Origin: Luidia sarsii | Lineage: Eukaryota; Echinodermata; Asteroidea; Paxillosida; Luidiidae | DNA length: 64,000 nucleotides | Assembly: GCA_949987565.1 (NCBI GenBank) | Contig: OX465104.1 | Span: 24,205,757-24,269,756, forward strand | Direction of reading: 5' to 3' | In this document: positions 56,501 to 64,000 of the stretch, in pieces | Layout of the letters: each line of letters opens with the position of its first letter | Numbering within the stretch: the stretch's first letter is position 1 | The notes under the pieces: model-generated | The model's input: the letters and a program-made list of their open reading frames with translations, nothing else | Told to the model about the DNA's origin: nothing | Database searches by the model: none | Translations under genes and position numbers: made by a program

Positions 56501-59500
56501 TCACTCTCTTGCCATGTAATGTTTCAATACCGCAATGCGCCTGACTATGATACATGTCACTCTCCTGCAATGTCATGTTTCAATACAGCAACGCTCCTGA
56601 CTGTGATACATGTCTCTCTCCCGCCACATCATGTTTCAATACCGCAATGCTCCTGCCTGTAATACATGTCTCTCTCCCGCCATATCATGTTTCAATACCG
56701 CTATGTTTCCGACTGTGATACACGTCACTCTTCTGCCATGTCATGTTTCAATACCGCAATGTGCCTGACCGTGATACACGTCACTCTCCTGCCATGTCAT
56801 GTTTCAATACCGCAATGCGCCTGACTGTGATACACGTCACTCTCCTGCCGTGTCATGTTTCAATACCACAATGCAACTGACTGTAATACACGTCACTCTC
56901 CTGTCATGTCATGTTTCAATACCGCAATGTGCCTGACCGTGATACACGTCACTCTCCTGCAATGTCATGTTTCAATACCGCAATGCTCCTGACTGTGATA
57001 CATGTCTCTCTCCTGCCATATGTTTTCAATACCGCAATGATCCTGACTGTGATACATGTCTCTCTCCAGCCATATCATGTTTCAATACCGCAATGCTCCT
57101 GCCTGTGATACACGTCACTCTCCTGCCATGTCATGTTTCAATACCGCAATGCAACTGACTGTAATACACGTCATTCTCCTGTCATGTTCTGTTTCAATAC
57201 CGCCATGCGCCTGATTGTGATACACGTCACTCTCCTGCCATGTCATGGTTCAATACCGCAATGCGTCTGACTATGATACACGTCACTCTCCTCCCATGTC
57301 ATGTTTCAATACCGCAATGCGCCTGACTGTGATACACGTCACTCTCCTGCCGTGTCATGTTTCAATACCGCAATGCAACTGAGTGTAATACACGTCACTC
57401 TCCTGTCATGTCATGTTTCAATACCGCAATGTGCCTGACCGTGATACACGTCACTCTCTTGCCATGTCATGTTTCAATACCGCAATGCGCCTGACTATGA
57501 TACATGTCACTCTCCTGCAATGTCATGTTTCAATACAGCAATGCTCCTGACTGTGATACATGTATCTCTCCCGCCACATCATGTTTCAATACCGCAATGC
57601 TCCTGCCTGTGATACATGTCTCTCTCCCGCCATATCATGTTTCAATACCGCTATGTTTCCGACTGTGATACACGTCACTCTTCTGCCATGTCATGTTTCA
57701 ATACCGCAATGTGCCTGACCGTGATATTCGTCACTCTCCTGCCATGTCATGTTTCAATACCGCAATGCGCCTGACTGCGATACACGTCACTCTCCTGCCA
57801 TGTCCTGTTTCAATACCGCAATGTGCCTGACCGTGATACACGTCACTCTCCTGCCATGTCATGTTTCAATAACGCAATGCGCCTGACTGCGATACACGTC
57901 ACTCTCCTGCCATGTCATGTTTCAATACCGCAATGCGCCTGACTGTGATACACGTCGCTCTCCTGCCATGTCATGGTCCAATACCGCAATGCGTCTGACT
58001 ATGATACACGTCACTCTCCTCCCATGTCATGTTTCAATACCGCAATGCGCCTGACTGTGATACACGTCACTCTCCTGCCGTGTCATGTTTCAATACCGCA
58101 ATGCAACTGACTGTAATACACGTCACTCTCCTGTCATGTCATGTTTCAATACCGCAATGTGCCTGACCGTGATACACGTCACTCTCCTGCAATGTCATGT
58201 TTCAATACCGCAATGCTCCTGACTGTGATACATGTCTCCCTCCAGCCATATCATGTTTCAATACCGCAATGCTCCTGCCTGTGATACATGTCTCTTTCCC
58301 GCCATATCATGTTTCAATACCGCTATGTTGCCGACTGTGATACACGTCACTCTTCTGCCATGTCATGTTTCAATACCGCAATGCGCCTGACTGCGATACA
58401 CGTCACTCTCCTGCCATGTCATGTTTCAATACCGCAATGCGCCTGACTGTGATACAAGTCTCTCTCCTGCCATATCATGTTTACCGCAATGCACCTGACC
58501 TTGATACACGTCACTCTCCTGCCATGTCATGTTTCAATACCGCAATGCGCCTCACTGTGATACAAGTCTCTCTCCTGCCATATCATGTTTACCACAATGC
58601 ACCTGACTGTGATACACGTCACTCTCCTGCCGTGTCATGTTTCAATACCGCAATGCAACTGACTGTAATACACGTCACTCTCCTGTCATGTCATGTTTCA
58701 ATACCGCAATGTGCCTGACCGTGATACACGTCACTCTCCTGCCATGTCATGTTTCAATACCGCAATGCGCCTGACCATGATACACGTCACTCTCCTGCAA
58801 TGTCATGTTTCAATACAGCAATGCTCCTGACTGTGATACAAGTCTCTGTCCCGCCATATCATGTTTCAATACCGCTATGTTGCCGACTGTGATACACGTC
58901 ACTCTCCTGCCATGTCATGTTTCAATACCTTAATGTGCCTGACCGTGATACACGTCACTCTCCTGCCATGTCATGTTTCAATACCGCAATGCGCCTGACT
59001 GCGATACACGTCACTCTCCTGCCATGTCATGTTTCAATACCGCAATGTGCCTGACCGTGATACACGTCACTTTCCTGCCATGTCATGTTTCAATACCGCA
59101 ATGCGCCTGACTGCGATACACGTCACTCTCCTGCCATGTCATGTTTACCGCAATGCACCTGACTTTGATACACGTCACTCTCCTGCCATGTCATGTTTCA
59201 ATACCGCAATGCGCCTGACTGTGATACAAATCTCTCTCCTGCCATGTCATGTTTACCGCAATGCACCTGACTGTGATACACGTCACTCTCCTGCCATGTC
59301 ATGTTTCAATACCGCAATGCAACTGACTGTAATACACGTCATTCTCCTGTCATGTTCTGTTTCAATACCGCCATGCGCCTGATTGTGATACACGTCACTC
59401 TCCTCCCATGTCATGTTTCAATACCGCAATGCGCCTGACTGTGATACACGTCACTCTCCTGCCGTGTCATGTTTCAATACCGCAATGCAACTGACTGTAA

Positions 59501-60364
59501 TACACGTCACTCTCCTGTCATGTCATGTTTCAATACCGCAATGTGCCTGACCGTGATACACGTCACTCTCCTGCCATGTCATGTTTCAATTCCGCAATGC
59601 GCCTGACTATGATACACGTCACTCTCCTGCAATGTCATGTTTCAATACCGCAATGCTCCTGACTGTGAAACATGTCTCTCTCCCGCCATGCCATGTTTCA
59701 ATACCGCAATGCTCCTGCCTGTGGTACATGTCTCTCTCCCGCCATATCATGTTTCAATAACGCTATGTTGCAAACTGTGATACACGTCACTCTCCTGCCA
59801 TGTGATGTTTCAATACCGCAATGTGCCTGACCGTGATACACGTCACTCTCCTGCCATGTCATATTTCAATACCGCAATGCGCCTGACTGCGATACACGTC
59901 ACTCTCCTGCCATGTCATGTTTCAATACAGCAATGCGCCTGACTGTGATACAAGTCTCTCTCCTGCCATGTCATGTTTAAATACCGCAATGCGCCTGACT
60001 ATGATACACGTCACTCTCCTGCAATGTCATGTTTCAATACCGCAATGCTCCTGACTGTGATACATGTCTCTCTCCCGCCATATCATGTTTCAATACCGCA
60101 ATGCTCCTGCCTGTGATACATGTCTCTCTCCCGCCATATCATGTTTCAATAACGCTATGTTGCCGACTGTGATACACGTCACTCTCCTGCCATGTCATGT
60201 TTCAATACCGCAATGTGCCTGACCGTGATACACGTCACTCTCCTGCCATGTCATGTTTCAATACTGCAATGCTCCTGACTGCGATACACGTCACTCTCCT
60301 GCCATGTCATGTTTCAATACCGCAATGTGCCTGACAGTGATACACGTAACTCTCCTGCCATGTC
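53524..60364. repeat. Fullest HOR unit, 6,841 bp, 123 monomers (reference unit)
   Basis: The anchors are G 53,524, B 54,363, H 54,639, I 54,911, K 55,635, L 55,967, C 56,187, D 56,911, E 58,365, F 59,029 and G 60,365. The intervals 839, 276, 272, 724, 332, 220, 724, 1,454, 664 and 1,336 bp correspond to 15, 5, 5, 13, 6, 4, 13, 26, 12 and 24 monomers. The total is 110 monomers of 56, eleven of 52, one of 54 and one of 55, which sums exactly to 6,841 bp. Private variants include TGTATCTCTC at 57,561, TACCTTAATG near 58,928 and GCCATGCCATG near 59,690. Confidence 0.87.
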
Positions 60365-63300
60365 ATGTTTCAATACCGCAATGCGCCTGACTGCGATACA
60401 CGTCACTCTCCTGCCATGTCAGGTTTCAATACCGCAATGTGCCTGACCGTAATACACGTCACTCTCCTGCCATGTCATGTTTCAAACTGCAATGTGCCTG
60501 ACCGTGATACACGTCACTCTCCTGCCACGTCATATTTCAATACCGCAATGCGCCTGACTGCGATACACGTCACTCTCCCGCCATATCATGTTTCAATACC
60601 GCTATGTGGCCAACTGTGATACACGTCACTCTCCTGCCATGTCATGTTTCAATACCGCAATGTGCCTGACCGTGATACACGTCACTCTCCTGCCATGTCA
60701 TGTTTCAGTACCGCAATGCGCCTGACTGTGATACATGTCACTCTCCTGCCATGTCATGTTTCAATACCGCAATGCGCCTGACTGTGATACAAGTCTCTCT
60801 CCTGCCATGTCATGTTTCAATACCGCAATGTGCCTGACCGTGATACACGTCACTCTCCTGCCATGTCATGTTTCAGTACCGCTATGTGGCCGACTGTGAT
60901 AAAGGTCACTCTCCTGCCATGTCATGTTTCAATATCGCAATGTGCCTGACCGTGATACACGTCACTCTCCTGCCATGTCTTGTTTCAATATCGCAATGCG
61001 CCTGACTGCGATACACGTCACTCTCCTGCCATGTCATGTTTCAATACTGCAATGCACCTGACTGCGATACACGTCACTCTCCTGCCATGTCATGTTTCAA
61101 TACCGCAATGCGCCTGACTGTGATACAAATCTCTCTCCTGCCATGTCATGTTTCAATACCGCAATGTGCATGACCGTGATACACGTCACTCTCCTGCCAT
61201 GTCATGTTTCAATACCGCAATGCGCCTGACTATGATACACGTCACTCTCCTCCCATGTCATGTTTCAATACCGCAATGCGCCTGACTGTGATACACGTCA
61301 CTCTCCTGCCGTGTCATGTTTCAATACCGCAATGCAACTGAGTGTAATACACGTCACTCTCCTGTCATGTCATGTTTCAATACCGCAATGTGCCTGACCG
61401 TGATACACGTCACTCTCTTGCCATGTCATGTTTCAATACCGCAATGCGCCTGACTATGATACATGTCACTCTCCTGCAATGTCATGTTTCAATACAGCAA
61501 TGCTCCTGACTGTGATACATGTATCTCTCCCGCCACATCATGTTTCAATACCGCAATGCTCCTGCCTGTGATACATGTCTCTCTCCCGCCATATCATGTT
61601 TCAATACCGCTATGTTTCCGACTGTGATACACGTCACTCTCCTGCCATGTCATGTTTCAATACCGCAATGTGCCTGACCGTGATATTCGTCACTCTCCTG
61701 CCATGTCATGTTTCAATACCGCAATGCGCCTGACTGCGATACACGTCACTCTCCTGCCCCTGCATGTTTCAATACCGCAATGCAACTGACTGTGATACAA
61801 GTCTCTCTCCTGCCATATCATGTTTACCGCAATGCACCTGACTGTGATACACTTCACTCTCCTGCCATGTCATGTTTCAATACCGCAATGCAACTGACTG
61901 TAATACACGTCATTCTCCTGTCATGTTCTGTTTCAATACCGCCTTGCGCCTGATTGTGATACACGTCACTCTCCTGCCATGTCATGGTTCAATACCGCAA
62001 TGTGTCTGACTGTGATACATGTCACTCTCCCGCCATGTCATGTTTTAATACCGCAATGCAACTGACTGTGATACAAGTCTCTCTCCTGCCATGTTATTTT
62101 TACCGCAATGCACCTGACTGTGATACACGTCACTCTCCTGCCATGTCATGTTTCAATACCGCAATGCGCCTGACTGTGATACAAATCTCTCTCCTGCCAT
62201 GTCATGTTTACCGCAATGCACCTGACTGTGATACACGTTACTCTCCTGCCATGTCATGTTTCAATACCGCAATGCGCCTGACTGCGATACACGTCACTCT
62301 CCTGCCATGTCATGTTTCAATACCGCAATGCGCCTGACTGTGATACAAGTCTCTCTCCTGCCATGTCATGTTTACCGCAATGCACATGACTGTAATACAC
62401 GTCACTCTCTTGCCATGTCATGTTTCAATACCACAATGCTCCTGCCTGTGATACATGTCTCTCTCCCGCCATATCATGTTTCAATACTGCTATGTTGCCG
62501 ACTGTGATACACGTCACTCTCCTGCCATGTCATGTTTCAATACCGCAATGTGCCTGACCGTGATACACGTCACTCTCCTGCCATGTCATGTTTCAATACC
62601 GTAATGCGCCTGACTGCGATACACGTCACTCTCCTGCCATGTCATGTTTCAATACTGCAATGTGCCTGACCGTGATACACATCACTCTCCTGCCATGTCA
62701 TGTTTCAATACCGCAATGCGCCTGACTGTGATACACGTCGCTCACCTGCCATGTCATGTTTGAATACCGCAATGTGCCTGACTATGATACACGTCACTCT
62801 CCCGACATATCATGTTTCAATACCGCTATGTGGCCGACTGTGATAAAGGTCACTCTCCTGCCATGTCATGTTTCAATACCGCAATGTGCCTGACCGTGAT
62901 ACACGTCACTCTCCTGCCATGTCTTGTTTCAATATCGCAATGCGCCTGACTGCGATACACGTCACTCTCCTGCCATGTCATGTTTCAATACCGCAATGCG
63001 CCTGACTGTGATACACGTCACTCTCCTGCCATGTCATGTTTCAATACCGCAATGCGCCTGACTGTGATACAAATCTCTCTCCTGCCATGTCATGTTTCAA
63101 TACCGCAATGTGCATGACTGCGATACATGTCACTCTCCTGCCCCTGCATGTTTCAATACCGCAATGCGCCTGACTGTGATACACGTCACTCTCCTGTCAT
63201 GTCATGTTTCAATACCGCAATGCGCCTGAGTGCGATACATGTCACTCTCCTGCCCCTGCATGTTTCAATACCGCAATGCAACTGACTGTGATACAAGTCT

Positions 63301-63449
63301 CTCTCCTGCCATATCATGTTTACCGCAATGCACCTGACTGTGATACACTTCACTCTCCTGCCATGTCATGTTTCAATACCGCAATGCAACTGACTGTAAT
63401 ACACGTCATTCTCCTGTCATGTTCTGTTTCAATACCGCCTTGCGCCTGA
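60365..63449. repeat. Last partial HOR unit (G-B-H-I-K-L)
   Basis: G 60,365 is followed by B at 61,708. That interval is 1,343 bp instead of 839 because of a 504-bp insert. H 61,984, I 62,256, a K-like region near 62.9 kb lacking its 52-bp monomer, and an L/B hybrid at 63,204 follow at close to the usual spacing. C, D, E and F never follow; the array stops about 450 bp later. Confidence 0.8.
61231..61734. repeat. 504-bp (9-monomer) segment copied from the D region at about 57,272-57,775
   Basis: Within the G-B interval there is a run of D-tail monomers: CTCCTCCC, CCGTGT, GCAACTGAGTG, CTCTTGCC, CTGCAATG, TACAGCAATG, GCTCCTGCC, GCTATGTTTCC and GTGATATTCGTC. It contains TGTATCTCTC with the private A at 61,523. 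The only other place with that A is 57,564, 3,959 bp upstream, in the same context, which identifies the donor. One later difference (CACTCTCC here, CACTCTTC in the donor) is visible near 61,640. Confidence 0.82.
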
Positions 63450-63889
63450 TTGTGATACACGTCACTCTCCTGTCATGTCATGTTTCAATACCACAATGTG
63501 CCTGACTGTGATACATGTCACTCTCCCGCCATGTCATGTTTTAATACCGTAATGCAACTGACTGTGATACAAGTCTCTCTCCTGCCATGTTATTTTTTTG
63601 CAATGCGCCTGACTCTGATACATGTCTCTCTCCTGCCATGTCATGTTTCAATACTGCAATGCGCCTGACTGTGATACACGTCACTCTCCTGCCATGTCAT
63701 GTTTCAATACCGCAAAGCGCCTGACTGTGATACACGTCACTTTCTGCCATGTCATGTTTCAATACCGCAATGCACATGACATGTCTCTCTCTTGCCATGT
63801 CATGTTTCAATACCGCAATGCGTTTGAATGGAATACACGTCTCTCTCCTGCCATATCATGTTCCAATACCGCGATGTGTCTGACCGTGA
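63450..63889. repeat. Eroded edge of the satellite array
   Basis: The last eight or so monomers accumulate changes not seen elsewhere. They include a T-run with loss of ACCG (TATTTTTTTGCAATG, 63,591-63,605), TGACTCTGATAC, CGCAAAGCGCC, a missing base in CACTTTCTGCC (about 63,739), a shortened monomer reading GCACATGACATGTCTC (about 63,771), GCGTTTGAATGGAATAC, and the final CATGTTCCAATACCGCGATG. The HOR order is lost. Higher divergence at an array margin is expected where unequal exchange no longer homogenises copies. Confidence 0.88.
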
Positions 63890-63901
63890 CACCATGTACA
63901 T
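63886..63901 (+). repeat. 16-bp direct repeat GTGACACCATGTACAT, copy 1, at the array boundary
   Basis: This copy overlaps the last bases of the final satellite monomer (GTGAC) and extends into the flank. An identical 16-mer lies at 63,974-63,989, 88 bp further on. The sequences after the two copies are similar but not identical (TATCTCTAA and CATTTCTTAA), which favours two diverged repeat units over a simple target-site duplication. Confidence 0.8.
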
Positions 63902-63938
63902 TATCTCTAAACAGAAGGAATATGATAAGATTTGAAGG

Positions 63939-63953
63939 TTTCCACGGTGGAAA
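63939..63953. repeat. Small perfect palindrome between the two direct repeats
   Basis: TTTCCAC-G-GTGGAAA is a 7-bp inverted repeat around a single base. It sits roughly between the two 16-bp direct repeats. It could be a protein-binding dyad or chance; there is no T-run after it to suggest a terminator. Confidence 0.65.
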
Positions 63954-63973
63954 TAACAAGTAGGAGGTTTGCA

Positions 63974-63989
63974 GTGACACCATGTACAT
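63974..63989 (+). repeat. 16-bp direct repeat GTGACACCATGTACAT, copy 2
   Basis: This is identical to 63,886-63,901. The window ends eleven bases later, so it cannot be told whether a further copy follows at another 88-bp step. Confidence 0.8.
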
Positions 63990-64000
63990 CATTTCTTAAG

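Larger units (their letters stand above)
1..63889. repeat. Satellite DNA array, ~56-bp monomer, ~1,140 head-to-tail copies
   Basis: The stretch is tandem copies of one monomer of about 56 bp at about 50% GC, all in the same orientation, with no interruption by unique sequence that I can find. Each monomer opens with CATGTTTCAATACCGCAATG and closes with CTCCTGCCATGT. Variants at a limited set of positions (the GCGCC/GTGCC/GCACC/GCTCC/GCAAC cluster, CTGTGAT/CTGCGAT/CCGTGAT, CACGTC/CATGTC/CAAGTC, CCATGT/CCGTGT/CCATAT) appear in a reproducible order, producing higher-order units of several kilobases. The array is open at the left window edge and ends at about 63,889. This organisation is typical of eukaryotic heterochromatic satellites. 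The family itself is not one I recognise, and its chromosomal location and function cannot be read from the sequence. Confidence 0.98.
63890..64000. other. Non-satellite flank adjoining the array
   Basis: After the last GTGTCTGACCGTGAC the 56-bp pattern stops. The remaining bases have no resemblance to the monomer and are AT-richer. They contain two copies of a 16-bp direct repeat and one short palindrome (listed separately). A 61-codon minus-strand frame spans this flank and the last monomers (63,807-63,992), but it is short, covers repeat sequence and has no recognisable motif, so I do not call it. Too little flank is present to identify a gene or a transposon. Confidence 0.75.

Noticed and set aside
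1..63889. CRISPR array: GTTTCAAT recurs every ~56 bp and resembles the end of many CRISPR repeats
   Set aside because: The whole period is homologous between copies, with no unique spacers. Variation is by point substitutions that recur in HOR order, there is no leader and no cas genes, and the array exceeds a thousand units. It is a satellite.
1..63889. Known centromere features (CENP-B box) or telomeric repeats
   Set aside because: I found no stretch resembling the CENP-B box consensus and no runs of short telomere-type repeats. Centromeric identity cannot be claimed from this sequence.
1..63889. Whole pattern as an assembly artefact
   Set aside because: Copies carry many private variants, different indel sizes in whole-monomer steps and a decaying edge, which is hard to obtain from simple read mis-joining. 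Local copy-number errors remain possible and would need spanning long reads to exclude.
63886..63989. Miniature transposon with target-site duplication
   Set aside because: The 16-bp flanking repeat is long for common target-site duplications, the sequences beyond it also look related, and no terminal inverted repeats adjoin it. It is kept only as a possibility in the findings.
63807..63992. 61-codon minus-strand frame across the array edge
   Set aside because: Part of it is antisense to satellite monomers, it has no recognisable motif, and it lies within the length expected by chance.
1..64000. tRNA, rRNA or other RNA genes
   Set aside because: No tRNA-like cloverleaf, no rRNA-like sequence and no promoter or terminator signature was recognised on either strand.

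Overview
This window is almost entirely one satellite DNA array. Bases 1 to about 63,889 are head-to-tail copies of a monomer of roughly 56 bp, all in the same orientation, about 1,140 in number. I see no credible protein-coding gene, tRNA, rRNA or recognisable transposon. The last ~110 bases (about 63,890-64,000) are a different, apparently non-satellite sequence, so the window captures the right-hand edge of the array; the left edge lies outside it. Long head-to-tail satellite with higher-order structure points to a eukaryotic nuclear genome (pericentromeric, subtelomeric or other heterochromatin). I do not recognise the monomer family and cannot name the species. Many monomer differences are CpG versus TpG/CpA exchanges, which suggests a cytosine-methylated genome such as a vertebrate or plant (inference).

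The monomer is about 50% GC. Written from its CATGTTTC end it runs CATGTTTCAATACCGCAATG, then GCC or a variant, TGACTGTGATACACGTCACT, and CTCCTGCCATGT. Regular length classes are 56 bp (most), 52 bp (loss of CAAT), 54 bp and 55 bp. Monomer variants occur in a fixed order, giving a very long higher-order repeat (HOR). I use anchor points named by letter. Anchor G recurs at 19,400, 23,743, 27,574, 34,531, 37,266, 47,131, 53,524 and 60,365 (and near 170). The fullest unit, 53,524-60,364, is 6,841 bp; the spacing decomposes exactly into 123 monomers (110 x 56, 11 x 52, one 54, one 55). Its block order is G-B-H-I-K-L-C-D-E-F-(G). Other units are edited versions: 4,343, 3,831, 6,957, 2,735, 9,865 and 6,393 bp.

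Layout. 1-19,399: a heavily rearranged composite (a 1,056-bp tandem duplication at about 1.6-3.7 kb; a 5,304-bp duplication covering about 6.6-17.5 kb with a nested 1,954-bp duplication and a 280-bp duplication). 19,400-27,573: two short-form HOR units using a bypass block J, which leaves out K-L-C-D. 27,574-34,530: a long HOR unit. About 32.9-38.4 kb: a tandem 2,735-bp duplication. 37,266-47,130: a 9,865-bp expanded unit containing a chimeric E/H block twice. 47,131-60,364: two long HOR units, one lacking seven monomers in F-G. 60,365-63,889: a last partial unit with a 504-bp transposed segment, then eroded edge monomers. 63,890-64,000: flank with a 16-bp direct repeat and a small palindrome.

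The open reading frames of 60-190 codons on the + strand are by-products of the repeat: 56 bp shifts the frame each monomer and the third frame carries a TGA, while 52-bp monomers postpone that stop. Nothing here looks like a protein system; the interest lies in the HOR architecture and in the record of unequal exchange.
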